Positions 8,348-19,483 of a DNA stretch of 64,000 nucleotides are shown here, piece by piece (positions within the stretch are counted from its first letter, which is position 1; each line of letters begins with the position of its first letter). Below the pieces are notes generated by a model that searched no databases, had not been told where the DNA came from, and worked only from the letters and a program-made list of their open reading frames with translations. Source of the stretch: CAVQJU01 sp963754955 (GTDB lineage Bacteria > Acidobacteriota > Vicinamibacteria > Vicinamibacterales > CAVVIG01); the NCBI GenBank assembly GCA_963754955.1, contig CAVWHY010000006.1, forward strand, positions 620,001 through 684,000. Direction: 5' to 3'. Position numbers and translations under genes: made by a program.

Positions 8348-9279
8348 ATGAAACAGCTGGTGATGCTGGTCGCCGTGCTCGCGTTCGCGCCCGCAGTGGC
8401 TGGGCAGAGCGCGGATGACTATCGCGGTGGCTGGAGAACGGACAGCGGTGAGGCTCACACGTACGAGTTCTCGATTCGCGGCGGCGACGGTCAGAGGTAT
8501 CTACTGCACGTACTGCGCCGATGCGACGACGCTGGCGTTCGTCGATGGGACGTTCGGACCCGACGGCATCACGTTCGACGTCACCCATGTGAAGGCGGAC
8601 GGCAGCACGGCGTACAAGGACAAGGCGATCGCGAAGTTCAGCCAGGGGCGCCTGATCGTGACCGGCACGAGCGGCGCGCCCGGCGGCGGCCGCTTCGAGC
8701 GCGTGCTGATCAAAGATCCGCACGGACCCGATCCCATTCCTGTCAAGGTGTCGGTGCTTCCGAAGGATCGTCCATCAGTGCCGGGCAACCCAGCCCGTCG
8801 AAACCCGGACGGCGCAGACGGGCTGCCTTACATTCAGCCTGGCCCGTGGAAGTCGACGCTGACCGAGAAAGACGTGATCGGCGTGTGGCTCGGATTCGGC
8901 GTCGGCTCGCCGAAGCAGTACTTCATCATCAAGAAGGCCGGCAACAAGCTGCGCGGCATGGTGTGCGGCACGTGTGACAACCCGTACACGATGGCGGCGC
9001 TCGACGATTTCAGCATCGAGGGCGACACGCTCAAGTTCAACATCCTTCACGAGGACTGGGCCGACGGCGAGACTCCCGACGTTCTACAAGCACGTCACCG
9101 CGCACGTCGGCTGGAACGAAATGCGGTGCACGACCGCTGCCGACCATCAGCCGGCACCGCCCGCCCCGCCGCCTGGCCGTGTCCCGGGATTCTCGCTGCA
9201 GGGGCCGATTCCCATTGAGGCGACACGCGGCAACGTGTGGCCGGAGTGGCCGCCGAAGAACACGTCGGAGCCGCGATAG
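8348..9279 (+). CDS. Secreted protein with duplicated C-x-x-C modules, two frame breaks
   Basis: A signal peptide (MKQLVMLVAVLAFAPAVAGQ) starts at the ATG at 8348. The frame then shifts near 8492 and again near 9076, both as net +1. The reconstructed protein of about 310 residues has two similar halves: RGIYCTYCADATTLAFVDGT and LRGMVCGTCDNPYTMAALDD, each followed by a short beta-rich stretch (GITFDVTHV, DTLKFNILHE). This suggests an internal duplication of a C-x-x-C-bearing beta module. I do not recognise the family. The C-terminus is Pro-rich. Confidence 0.6.
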
Positions 9280-9324
9280 CCCGCCGACACGCGGCCGCGG
9301 CCGCAAACCAAGCACACTATTTGT

Positions 9325-10620
9325 ATGAGGCGATCCGATATGCAGATTTCACGGCACGGCTGGCGCGAAGCGATCGTCGGGCTGGGCGTCGCCTGCGGAT
9401 GCCTGGCGCTCGCGCTGCGCGGCACCGCCCAACAGGCCGTGCCGTTCGAGAATGGCGCGCCAATCGCGCCGGCTGGATTCGAGCCGCAGCCGATTCCCGC
9501 CGAGCCCGTCGAGTACGACACCGCCGAAGTGATGCGGATTCGCGTCGTACCGGTGGCGCGCGGCCTGGTGAATCCGTGGAGCCTCGCGTTTCTGCCGGAC
9601 GGCACGCTGCTCGTCACCGAGAAGGAAGGCCGCCTCCGCATCGTCCGCGGCGGCGTGCTGGATCCGAAACCCGTCCCCGGCGTCCCGACGGTGCGCGTCC
9701 AGGGACGATCGGGGCTGATGGACGTTCTGCTCCATCCGCAGTTTGCGGCCAACCACTTCATCTACTTCTCGTACCTGAAGCCGGCAGGAACCGAGCGGCA
9801 GGCGGCGCTGACGGTGGCTCGCGGCCGCTTCGACGGGTCGGCGATCACCGAACTCACGGATATCTTCAGTTGCGGCGCGGGCGTCAGCGGGCCTTCGCGG
9901 CTCGCCTGGGGCCGCGACGGCAAGTTGTATATGACGACGCCGAGCGGCGGTAACGGCAGCAGCTCGCAGGATCCGGACAGCTATTCGGGTAAGGTGCTGC
10001 GCTTGAATGACGATGGCACCGTGCCGCCGGATAACCCGTTCGTCGGCCGCGCCGGGCACAAGCCGGAGATTTACACGTACGGCCATCGCAACGCACTCGG
10101 GCTCGCCGCCCATCCGCTGACCGGGGCGATGTGGCAGAGTGAAATGGGACCGAACGGCGGCGACGAAATCAACATCCTGAAGCCGGGCGCCAACTACGGC
10201 TGGCCGATCGTGAGCCTTGGACGCAGCTACTCGGGCGCCTGGCAGTCACCGGTGTTTTCGAAAGAAGGCATCGAATCGCCGGTCGTCTACTGGATGCCGT
10301 CCATTTCTCTGTCCGGCATGACCTTCTACACCGGCCAGAAGCTGAAGAAATGGACGGGCGACATCTTCGTCGGCGGACAACGAACGGGCGAGATCCCCGG
10401 CACAGGACATCTCGAGCGCGTGCTCGTCAACGACAAGCTGGAAGAGCTTCGCCGCGAGTCGCTCCTGGTGCCGCTGCGGATGCGCATCCGCGACGTGCGA
10501 CAGGGCCCCGACGAGCTTCTCTACGTGCTGGTGGATCACGAGAACGGCGGCGTCCTCCGGATCGAGCCCTCCGCTTCGCAGCAGAAGCCGACGACCTCGT
10601 CCGCGCGGCCGCCGCGCTGA
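9325..10620 (+). CDS. PQQ-dependent aldose/sorbosone-type sugar dehydrogenase
   Basis: The 431-residue exported protein has hallmarks of the soluble glucose/sorbosone dehydrogenase (YliI/Asd) propeller: GLVNPWSLAFLPDGTLLVTEK, GLMDVLLHPQFAANHFIYFS, TYGHRNALGLA, EMGPNGGDEINILKPGANYG and IRDVRQGPDELLYVL. The family oxidises aldoses or related carbonyl compounds in the periplasm with PQQ and Ca2+. The first ATG is at 9325 with an alternative at 9340. A paralogue lies on the other strand at 45396. No PQQ biosynthesis gene is seen here. Confidence 0.9.
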   Translation: MRRSDMQISRHGWREAIVGLGVACGCLALALRGTAQQAVPFENGAPIAPAGFEPQPIPAEPVEYDTAEVMRIRVVPVARGLVNPWSLAFLPDGTLLVTEKEGRLRIVRGGVLDPKPVPGVPTVRVQGRSGLMDVLLHPQFAANHFIYFSYLKPAGTERQAALTVARGRFDGSAITELTDIFSCGAGVSGPSRLAWGRDGKLYMTTPSGGNGSSSQDPDSYSGKVLRLNDDGTVPPDNPFVGRAGHKPEIYTYGHRNALGLAAHPLTGAMWQSEMGPNGGDEINILKPGANYGWPIVSLGRSYSGAWQSPVFSKEGIESPVVYWMPSISLSGMTFYTGQKLKKWTGDIFVGGQRTGEIPGTGHLERVLVNDKLEELRRESLLVPLRMRIRDVRQGPDELLYVLVDHENGGVLRIEPSASQQKPTTSSARPPR

Positions 10621-10826
10621 GACATCGTTCGTCCTGCTGCGGCGCAGCTGAACTGCATCGCTACGCCTCCACGCCTCCCGTCGTGAAGAAAGTTCACGAT
10701 TCGTGCTGTGCCTTCCGTATCTCTTCAGCGTCGGGCGCCGCACGCGCGGCGCATTTCGCTGGTGGCAGGGATAATGCTGCCCGTCGAACGAGGGTCGATA
10801 ACGGAAACTCGTTCAGAGGAGTTGTC

Positions 10827-11210
10827 ATGCGATATCTCACCTCGACGATAGCCGCCTGCACGCTTGCCGGCGCCGTAGGCGTGTTCGCGCAGGAACAGGC
10901 GGCGCCCGCACAGCCGCCGGCCGAGGCACCCAAATCAACGCTCACGGGTTGTGTGGTGCAGGCGAAGACGACTGACGGCGGCACGGTGTACGTCCTCAGC
11001 AAGGCCGAGGGCGGCTCGGCCACGATGTACTTGCTGGGCGGGCCGTCGCAAACGGACTTTTCGGCAAATGTGAACAAGAAGGTCGAAGTGACCGGACCAG
11101 TGCAGGAACCGGCGAACGCAGGCAAGGACACCCCGCCGGATTCGAAAGTCGTGCGCCCCCCGCTCGTGACGGTCGAATCGGTGAAAGTCGTCGCTCAGAG
11201 CTGCACGTAG
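10827..11210 (+). CDS. Small exported protein of unknown function
   Basis: The 127-residue protein starts at an ATG preceded by AGAGGAG. It has a signal peptide (residues 1-22, AVGVFAQ) and a Pro/Ala-rich linker. A globular part of about 85 residues is bounded by two cysteines (LTGCVVQ and AQSCT at the very end), which could form a disulfide. The pattern ...V-N-K-K-V-E-V-T-G-P... suggests a small OB or beta-barrel-like fold; the function is unknown. The reading frame is open far upstream, but only this start has a Shine-Dalgarno sequence and a signal peptide. Confidence 0.75.
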   Translation: MRYLTSTIAACTLAGAVGVFAQEQAAPAQPPAEAPKSTLTGCVVQAKTTDGGTVYVLSKAEGGSATMYLLGGPSQTDFSANVNKKVEVTGPVQEPANAGKDTPPDSKVVRPPLVTVESVKVVAQSCT

Positions 11211-11306
11211 GGTTGTGAACTCTGCCCCACGTTCGCGTGGGGCAGAGCCGTTCGGCCGCCTTCGCGATAGATGATTCCGGCTCCCGCCTGCGTTAGAATC
11301 CAGCTC

Positions 11307-11818
11307 ATGAAAATGCGAACGCTCGTGTTGACCGCGGTGCTGCTGTCCGTAAGCTCCCGCTTCGCGCCCAGGAACCGGTGGTGGGCGTGAAGGATCCCGA
11401 GGCCCTGTTCAAGGATCCGGTTCCGGCCCTCAACCGGAACAAGCAGGCGGCGCTGCACATCGAGCGCGAGCTGCTCCAGTGCGGGCAGTGGGATCGCGCA
11501 GGCGAGTGGCTCACGCCGGCCTACCATCAGCACAACCCGAACGCGGCGTCGGGTCTCGACGGTGTCATCACGTTCTTCACCAAGGTGCTGAAGGTGAAGC
11601 GCATCGACAAGTGCGACAAGCTGACGGCGGAAGTCGTCGCCGTGATGGCCGACGACGAGTACGTCACCGTGCTCACGCCGCGCAAATTCCCGGATCCGCG
11701 GACGCCCGGCAAGGAGTACTACACGAGCTGGTTCGATACGTGGCGGTTCGTCAACGGCAAGGCCGACGAGCACTGGGATCCGGCCACGATCGCCCCGCCC
11801 GCGCCCGCGGCGAAGTGA
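11307..11818 (+). CDS. Exported SnoaL/NTF2-like protein, one frame break in the signal peptide
   Basis: The ATG at 11307 follows a -10-like TAGAAT (11294-11299) by 7 nt and begins a signal peptide (MKMRTLVLTAVLLSVSS). The frame breaks near 11360; removing two bases would give SSARAQEPVVGVKDPEALF. The remaining 140 residues look like a SnoaL-like cone fold (ERELLQCGQWDRAGEWLTPAYHQHNP, ...FDTWRFVNGKADEHWD). Such proteins include cyclases and isomerases but also many of unknown role. Confidence 0.72.
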
Positions 11819-11840
11819 CCGTCCGTTGAAGAGGATCGAC

Positions 11841-12680
11841 GTGACGCGGCCGCTCGGGTTCCTCTTTGCGGGCGCGCTGTTGTTCGCGCCAGGCCAGTGG
11901 TTGAACTATCCGACGCCGGGGACGCCGCGCGGCGCCGACGGCAAGCCCAATCTGTCTGCGAAGACGCCGCGCGCGGCCAACGGCAAGCCCGACCTGTCGG
12001 GCGTGTGGCGCACCGCCTACGATTCTCCCGACCAGAACGAGCGCCTGTTCGGTCCCGGCGTGAAAGCCTTCGTCGTGCCCGGTGACGATCCGAGCTCGTT
12101 TTCCAAGTACTTCCTCGACATCCTGGTGGACTTCCCGCCGGACCGGAACCCGATGCGTCCCGCGGCGGCGGAGCGGTTCCGGCAGAACAGCGTGAAGAAA
12201 GCCAACAGTTCGTCCGCGCGCTGCCTGCCGCAGGGACTGCCGCGCACGGACATGAACAGCTACGCGCCGTTCAAGATTTTCCAGACGCCGGGCGTCATCG
12301 CGGTGCTGTACGAGGTGGACAACACGCATCGGCAGATCTACACGGACGGCCGGCCGCTGCCGGTCGATCCGCAGCCTACGTGGGGCGGCTACTCAGTCGG
12401 CCGATGGGACGGCGATACGCTGGTTGTCGACGCGGCGGGATTCAACGATGAGACGTGGCTGGACTCCGGCGGCCACCCTCACAGCGACGCCCTGCGCGTC
12501 CAGGAGCGGTTCTACCGGCGCGATTTCGGCCACATGGACCTGAGCGTGACCGTCGACGATCCCAAGATGTACACCCAGCCGTTTACCGTCAAGGTCACCG
12601 AGCTGCTGCTGCCGGACACCGACCTCCTGGAGTCGGTCTGCAACGAGAACGAGAAGGACCGGGCACGCCTGGACAAGTAA
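11841..12680 (+). CDS. Secreted G-x-PDL-x-G-x-W family protein
   Basis: The GTG at 11841 is preceded by AGAGGATCGAC and starts a signal peptide; a TTG at 11826 is also possible. The family motif occurs in a partial repeat (ADGKPNLS, then ANGKPDLSGVWRT). The later blocks are GRWDGDTLVVDAAGFNDETW and VTVDDPKMYTQPFTVKV. The motif RCLPQGLPR resembles the heme-free members of the family found at 4767. It starts 22 nt after the NTF2-like gene and is probably co-transcribed with it. The function is unknown. Confidence 0.75.
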   Translation: MTRPLGFLFAGALLFAPGQWLNYPTPGTPRGADGKPNLSAKTPRAANGKPDLSGVWRTAYDSPDQNERLFGPGVKAFVVPGDDPSSFSKYFLDILVDFPPDRNPMRPAAAERFRQNSVKKANSSSARCLPQGLPRTDMNSYAPFKIFQTPGVIAVLYEVDNTHRQIYTDGRPLPVDPQPTWGGYSVGRWDGDTLVVDAAGFNDETWLDSGGHPHSDALRVQERFYRRDFGHMDLSVTVDDPKMYTQPFTVKVTELLLPDTDLLESVCNENEKDRARLDK

Positions 12681-12696
12681 TCCGGACAGGCCGGCG

Positions 12697-13346
12697 TCAA
12701 TCGACGTGAATGATTCCGCGGCGAATCGCCACGCCCATCGCCTCGGTGCGGTCGCTGACGCCCAGCTTGGCGAAGATGTTCTTCACGTGCACGCGAACCG
12801 TCTGATTGCTGATCGACAACGCGAGGGCGATCTCCTTGTCGCGGCGTCCCGACGCGACGAAGCTTCGATCACTTCGATTTCGCGCGTCGTCAGCGTCGGA
12901 TAGGCGGCTCGCTCGCGAAGTCTGGCCTGGACGTCGGGCGGCAGGGTCGGCCGGCCCGCGTGCACGTCGCGCACGATGCGTGGCAGGTCGTCCGCGAGTG
13001 TGTCCTTGAGCAGATAGGTGGCGGCGCCGGCGTCGATCGCGCGATGGATGTCCTCGTCGCCGTTGTACATCGTCAGCACGATGATTCGCGCGCCGCGCAT
13101 CGAAGCGGCGGATTGCCCGGATGGCGTCGACGCCGCCCATGTCCGGCAGCCGCAGATCCATCAGCGTGATGTCGGGCGAGTGCCGCCGATAGCGCGCGAC
13201 GGCTTCGCCGCCGGTGGCCGCCGTTTCGATGACGGTCATGTCGGGTTCGCCGTTGATGATCATGCGAAGGCCTTCGCGGACGATGCGATGATCGTCGACG
13301 CAGAGCACGGTGATGCGCGCGCCGGCGCGGTCTCGCCGGGCGTCAC
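12697..13346 (-). CDS. NarL/LuxR-type response regulator, frame-broken
   Basis: The receiver domain (VLCVDDHRIVREGLRMII, phosphoacceptor Asp in LMDLRLPDMGG) and the C-terminal LuxR helix-turn-helix (LTTREIEVIE...SNQTVRVHVKNIFAKLGVSDRTEAM) are clear but lie in alternating frames. Breaks fall near 13100 and 12860. A GTG at 13346 overlaps the stop of the sensor kinase (GTGA), which supports coupling of the pair. With one more small indel it would read MTPGETAPARITVLCVDDH. It should bind DNA as a dimer when phosphorylated. The likely target is the divergent TonB receptor (inference). Confidence 0.75.
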
Positions 13347-16254
13347 GGGCGCTGACGGGCGCACGGAACGATCGCCTCCACGACCGTGCCGCAGGTCGAA
13401 CTCGTGACCGTGAGGCGGCCGCCCATGCGCGCGGCTCGTTCCTGCATCCCGGTCAGTCCGTAATGGCCGCTGTCGGCGCTCAGTCATCGCGTCGACATCG
13501 AATCCCCGGCCGTCGTCGGTCACGCGCAGCCGAACCAGGTCGGGCTCCTGGCGCAGGTCCACGTGAATGTGCGTCGCGGCGGCATGCCGCGCGGCGTTGG
13601 CGATCGCTTCCTGTCCGATGCGCAGCAGTTCGCCTTCGATGGCCAGCGAGACGCCCGCGATGGGGATCGGCCGACACGTCGAAGCGCGTCGGCGCCGCGA
13701 CCGTGCGCCGGCCGATTTCGGCGAGCGCGCCCGCGAGGCCGCACGCCTCGAGCATGGGCGAGCGCAGGTTCAGGATCGCCTGACGGGCCTCGCGCACGTG
13801 CTGCTCGACCTCGCGCCTGAGCGCCAGGAGCTGCGACCTGCTGCTCCGACGCGTGCGGCGTGCACCGCCGGGCGATCGCCTGCACCTGCAGCGCGATGCC
13901 CGACGAGGCTCTGCAGCATCGTGTCGTGAATTTCGCGGCTCAGGCGCGTACGCTCGGCGATGCGTGGCGGCAAACTGCCGGTTCAGGATCCACGCGCGGC
14001 GTGTGCGCGGTGCCCCAGGCGGCGAGCAGGAGCGCCGTGCCGCACAGCGCGTAGAACCAGCCGGTCTGCCGGAACGCCGGTTGCACCGCGAAGCGGCAAC
14101 TGCGCCTCCGGCGCAGCCCACGTGCCGCCGTCGTCGCTGGCGCTGGACGCGAAACACGTAATTGCCCGGGCGCGAGATTCGTGTAGTACGCCTGACGGCG
14201 CGCGCCGGCGTCGACCCAGTCGCGGTCGAATCCGTCGAGGCGGTACCGAAAGCGGATCTGGCGCGGCGCGGTCAGCCGAAGCGCCGTGTAATCGATCTGG
14301 AGCTTGCGCGTCCCGGGAGGGAGGACGCCGGCTTCGCTCGGGGGCACCGGGCGATCGTCGACGGTCACGCCGACGATGCGCGCGGGCGCCGCGCGGCGCT
14401 GCTCGCGGCGACGCTGGCGCGGATCCACGACGCGTGAGGTTGCCGCCGATGCGAACCACAGCTGCCGTCGCTCGAGCGCGCCGCGGTGACCACCCAGCGG
14501 GAACGCCGGCCAGGCCGTTCAACGCGTCGTAGATCTTGTAGCCGGCGAACGGTATTGTCTCCGGCGCTGGCGCGATCGAAGTCCGACGGGTTGCAGCCGG
14601 ATGAGCGCCGCCCGGCGGCCGGGTGATGCGGGCCGCGATCGACGGCGAGCCAGAGATCGCCGTCCAGCGCTCTGCGTGATCGCCATCACGCGCTGTGCGG
14701 GCAGCCCCTCGCGTTCGCCGAGCTGCTCCACGCGGCCCTCGCGAATCCGCCACAGACCCGCCGTCCCTCCCGCCCAGATCGTGCCGGCGGCGTCTTCGAA
14801 GATCGCGTCGACCGCCGTGCGTGCCGATCGCGGCGCTCGACGGCGGACGGATGGCCGTGGGCGTTCTCTGGCCGCGGCGCACCGTCAGCGCGCCGTCGGT
14901 CGCTCGGCCCACATCCCGTCATGGGCGACGCAGAACGGTCGCGGCAGGGCAGCCGGATCGGGCGCCGTCGCGACATTCAGGCCGCGCTCGCCGAACACGG
15001 GCGGACTGGCGGTATCCGGCGCCGGCGCCGTCGGCGGGCTGGGCCGTCGACCCAGCAGCGCGGATGCCGTGATCGGTCGTCGCCCACGCCTGTCCGCGCG
15101 CGTCGCGAAACAGCGATCGGATGTCCCACTGCTCGCTGACCGTGCGTCCGCGCCACGCGCCGCCGTCATGGCGAAACTGCAGCAGGCCGCTGGCCGTTCC
15201 CACCCACATGGAGCTATCCGGCTCCGGCAGGATGGCTCGTACCAGCGGCGCCGGACGCGAGCGGCGTGAGCGTCCTGCGGCGTCAGGCTGTGCAGACCGA
15301 GCATCGTGCCGACCCAGATGTTGCCGTCGCGATCTTCGAGCAGCGTCTGGACGGCGTCGCTCGAGAGCCCCGTCTGCATGGTCGCGCGCTCGATCAGCGG
15401 CGCGCCGGCTGCCGTGGTCGCGGACGCGCCAGAGTCCCTGGCCCGTCGTGCCCACCCACAGGTTGCCGCGCGAGTCGTGCAGCAGCCGCATGCCCCACCC
15501 GTCGAGGCCGATCACGGGTGCGCGCGCGCCCTGCCGCCGGGCGCCGTGCACGGGGTCGGTCATCCACAGCGTCCCGTCGGCGCCCTCGCTCGTCTCGCGT
15601 GCGATTCCAGGCTCGACGAGCTCGAACGCACTCGCCGTCGCGCGTGCGGAACACACCCTGGCGTGTCCCGATCCAGAGCGTCCCGCCGGCATCCTCGCGC
15701 ACGCTCACGACGGTGGCGCGGCCGAGTGGGCCGTCGCGTATGAGGTCCCACCGGCCGCGGCACGCAGTCGATAGAGCGCGCCGTTGCTGACGGCCCACAC
15801 GCAGCCGGTCCGGTCTTCGAGGATAGCGGTCGTGGCCGCCTGCGGCGCGGCGTCCCCTGTCGAGAAGCGTGAGGGTGCCGTTCCGCCAGCGCTGCCACCG
15901 AGACGCCGTCAGCCGCGTCCGATCGAACCCGATCCAGAACGTGCCGTCGCGCGACAGCGCAAGCGCGAGGACGTCCCGGTGCGGCAGGTGCGTCGAGTAG
16001 AGCGCGTCCCACGGCGTGAAACGGGCGCCGTCGAAGCGCACGACGCCGTTCGTCGTTCCGAGCCAGAGGTAGCCCTCAGCGTCCTGGACCATCGCGGAGA
16101 CCGGGCCGATCGGACTCCCGTCCGCCAGCGTCCACGACGTCATCGTGTAGCCGCTGAGGAGCGCGCCACGCGCGTCGTCTGCGATGGCCAGCTGCGGGCG
16201 AGCCACGCCGGCGGCGAAGGCGACCGCGAGGAGGACTGAGGCTGACGCTCTCAC
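13343..16254 (-). CDS. Two-component sensor kinase with N-terminal propeller, heavily frame-broken
   Basis: The GTG at 16254 starts a signal peptide (VRASASVLLAVAFAAG). Then come two-component-regulator propeller blades (EGYLWLGTTNGVVRFDG, GGTLWIGTRQGVFRTRDG, RGNLWVGTTGQGLWRVRD, DGNIWVGTMLGLHSLTP), a Y_Y_Y domain (IDYTALRLTAPRQIRFRYRL), one transmembrane helix near 14040 and a HisKA_3 helix (SREIHDTMLQSL). An HATPase (VTDDGRGFD) leads to the stop at 13343-13345. These pieces alternate among all three frames, with roughly ten breaks, far more than elsewhere in the window. It may be a decaying pseudogene or an especially bad assembly stretch. Such kinases sense periplasmic glycans or other ligands. 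Confidence 0.7.
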
Positions 16255-16289
16255 TGAGGCGCATGAGTCTACCGCCGATAGGGCGAGGT

Positions 16290-16329
16290 CCGCAAATCCA
16301 GCCGGCCGCAACTGCTACCTCATTTGCGG
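16290..16329. promoter_or_regulatory. Inverted repeat CCGCAAAT...ATTTGCGG between sensor system and TonB receptor
   Basis: A perfect 8-bp inverted repeat (16290-16297 and 16322-16329) sits in the 112-bp divergent gap between the kinase start (16254) and the receptor start (16367). A third CCGCAA half-site lies between the arms. Position and symmetry suit an operator for the adjacent regulator; this is inference. Confidence 0.4.
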
Positions 16330-16366
16330 TATTGCCGCCAACCGTCACGTGCCGGATAACGCGTCT

Positions 16367-19300
16367 ATGACAACACTCACGACGTCGCTGTTCCTCGCGG
16401 CAGGTGTCTGCCTCCTCGCGTCCAGCCTGGCGTCGGCCCAGACGTTGGCCGGCACCGTGCGCGACGCGTCCGGCGGCCGTGCTGCCCGGCGTGACCGTCG
16501 AGGCGTCGAGCCCGGCGCTCATCGAAAAGACCCGCTCGGCCGTCACCGACGGCACGGGTCAGTACCAGATTCCGAACCTGCCGCCCGGGGCCTACGCGAT
16601 GACGTTCTCGATCCAGGGCTTCGCGACGCAGAAGCGCGAAGGCGTGGATCTCTCCGGCGGAGGCGTCACGACGATCAACGCCGAACTGCGAGTGGGCGCG
16701 GTGGCGGAAAGCGTGACGGTCACCGGGGAAACGCCGATCGTCGACGTGCAGTCGGCGCGGCAGCAGACCGTGCTCAGCGGCGAAGCCGTGCGGGCGCTGC
16801 CGGCGGCGCGAGGCTATGGCAACTACCTCGCGGCGCTGCCCGCCATCCAGGCGACCGGCTTCAACAACGGCCTCGCGACGAACACCAACTTCTTCACGGC
16901 CCGCGGCGGCCGCTCCAACGAGGGCGTCGTGCAGATTGACGGCATGACCGTCGGCTCGCCGTTCAACGGCGGCGGCGTGTCCAACTACGCGTACGACATG
17001 AACAACGCGAGCGAAGTCCAGGTCTCGATCTCCGGCGGCCTCGGCGAGGTCGATCGGGGCGCGCCGTCCTTCAACATCATCCCGAAGACGGGCGGCAACA
17101 GCTTCAGCGGGAACGTCTTCGGGAGCTGGGCCGGCAAGTTCGGCCAGGCCAGCAACATCGACGACGAACTGCGGGCCCTGGGCTTCGCCGATGCGCCGGC
17201 CACCTTGAAGAACTGGGACGCCAACTTCTCGATCGGCGGACCGATCAAGCGTGACCGTCTCTGGTTCTTCGTGAACACGCGGACCACGGGCAATTTCGTC
17301 GAAACGCAGAACCAGTACGCGAACAAGAACGTCGGCAACGCCGCCCTCTGGTCCTGGGCGAAGGACGAGAGCGTGCGCGTCCGGAACGACACGAGCCGGC
17401 TCGTCAACGGCGGCCGCCTGACCAGCCAGATCAGCCCGCGCAACAAGGTGGGCTTCTATGCCGACTACACGATGAACTGCAGCGGGTCGGCCGTCGTCAA
17501 GGACAGCGGACAGTGCCGCAGCCCGGGCGACGACTGGACGGCAGCGGGCCCCGGCATCGGTCCGGGTGTCGCGACGACGTCGCCCGGAGTCGGGCACGAT
17601 CTGGAATGCCCCGCTGAGCATCATGCAAGCCACGTGGTCGTCGCCCATCTCGAATCGATTTTTGTTCGAAAGCGGCTACTCGGATTTTCGCGCTCGCTGG
17701 GGCGACGTGATGCCCGAGGGCGCCAGTTCGACGCTGATCCCGGTCACCGAGCAGTCCACCAACGCAGGAGTGCCGTTTGCCAACTATCTCTACCGCGGCT
17801 GGCTCGCCCAGCCGTCGCAGGATCAGAAGCACGTCGCCTGGCGCGGCTCGCTCGCGTATGTCTCGGGCGCCAACAACCTGAAGTTTGGCGTTCAGGGCGG
17901 GTACATGGTGGCGAAGACCACCACGCAGGTGGCGCAGCAGCTCAGTTACAACTTCAACAACGGTGCGCCGATCTCGCTGGCCACGCGCGTCGGTCCCACG
18001 CGCGTCAGCGACCGCATCCGCTACGGCGGGATCTACCTCCAGGATGCCTGGACCCGCGGGCGCCTGACCCTGCAGGGCGCACTTCGTTTCGAGACGGCGT
18101 CGAGCTGGGCTCCGGGCGACGAGAACGGCGTGCTCGAAGCGCACCAGTTCGGCCCCGCGAACATCTTCCCGCGCACGGACGGCGTCACGGGCTACCGCGA
18201 TCTGACACCGCGCGGCGGAATCGTCTACGACCTGTTCGGCAACGGCAAGACGGCGGTCAAGGCGAACTTCGGAAAGTACCTGCAGGGCGCGTTCTCGGGC
18301 GAGGCCTACACGATCAAGAACCCGGCGACGACGCTCGTCTCGAGCATCACGCGCAGCTGGACCGACCCGAACAAAGACCGGATCGCCCAGTGCGACTTCC
18401 TGAACCCCGCGGCCAACCTGGAGTGCGGCCCGTGGTCGAACCTGAACTGGGGCGCGTCGGTCGCGACGACGCGCGTGAATCCGGCCGTGCTCGAGGGCTG
18501 GGGCGTGCGGAACGCCGACTGGCAGTTCGGCGCCGGCATCCAGCACGAGATCCTTCCGCGGATGTCGATCGACGTGAGCTACAACCGCCGTTCGTGGAGC
18601 AACTTCTTCACGACGCACAACGCCGCGCTGACGGCCGCCGACTTCGACGAGGTGACGCTGACCGCTCCGCAGAACCCACGGCTGCCCGGGGGCGGCGGCT
18701 ATCCGGTGACGTTCCTGGTGCGGAACGGCCGCCAGGCCGTCGGCGTCTCAGATCCGTACTACACGACCGACGCCGACTTCGGCGACGAAACGCACTACTG
18801 GCACGGCGTGGACGTCACCTTCAACGCCCGGCTGCACAACGGCGTATTCCTCCAGGCGGGCACCAGCACCGGACACGGTGTGAACGACACCTGCGACGTA
18901 CTGACGGCGCGGTTCGGGCGGCCGATGTCGCCGACAGCCGGCACCGTCATCGCATCGGGCATCGTCAACGGTCAGCCCAGCTGCAACGCGCCCGAGCCGT
19001 GGTTGACCCAGGTGCGCGCCCTCGGCAGCTACACCGTGCCGAAGGTGGACGTGCTCTTCAGCGCGATCTTCCGGTCGCAGCCCAACGCGCAACCAGCAGC
19101 CACGGTCGTGGCGACCAACGGCGGATCGCGAACGGCCAACTATCAGATGACTCCCGCACAATTCCTGGCGGCGACGGGCGTACCGCTGCGGGCCGGCCTG
19201 GCCCAGCAGAGCGTCGACTTGCTGATTCCGGGCGCCCTCTACGGCGATCGCATCACCGTCCTGGACCTGAGGCTGGCGAAGGTGCTGCGCTTCGGGAACA

Positions 19301-19464
19301 AGCGCCTCAATATCGGGCTGGACCTCTACAACCTGTTCAACGCGAACAACGCGACGACGTATGAAACGGTGTTCGATCCGGCGACGGTCGGCGCCAAATG
19401 GATGCAGCCGACGGCCGTCCTCACCGCGCGAGCGACGAGGTTCAACGCGCAGTTCGACTTCTGA
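16367..19464 (+). CDS. TonB-dependent receptor with CarboxypepD_reg (Cna-B-like) domain, two frame breaks
   Basis: It starts at the ATG at 16367 with a signal peptide (MTTLTTSLFLAAGVCLLASS...ASAQ). An N-terminal regulatory-like beta domain follows (LAGTVRDASGG / VLPGVTVEASSPALIE), then a plug (ETPIVDVQSARQQTVLSGEA) and a long barrel. It ends in aromatic Phe (RFNAQFDF), as in outer-membrane barrels. Net +1 breaks occur near 16480 (one extra C gives back GGVLPGVT) and near 17585. Reconstructed length is about 1030 residues, typical of Oar-like acidobacterial receptors. It should import large substrates with TonB energy; the ligand is unknown. Confidence 0.85.
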
Positions 19465-19483
19465 CGCGCACGCGCGCCGAACC

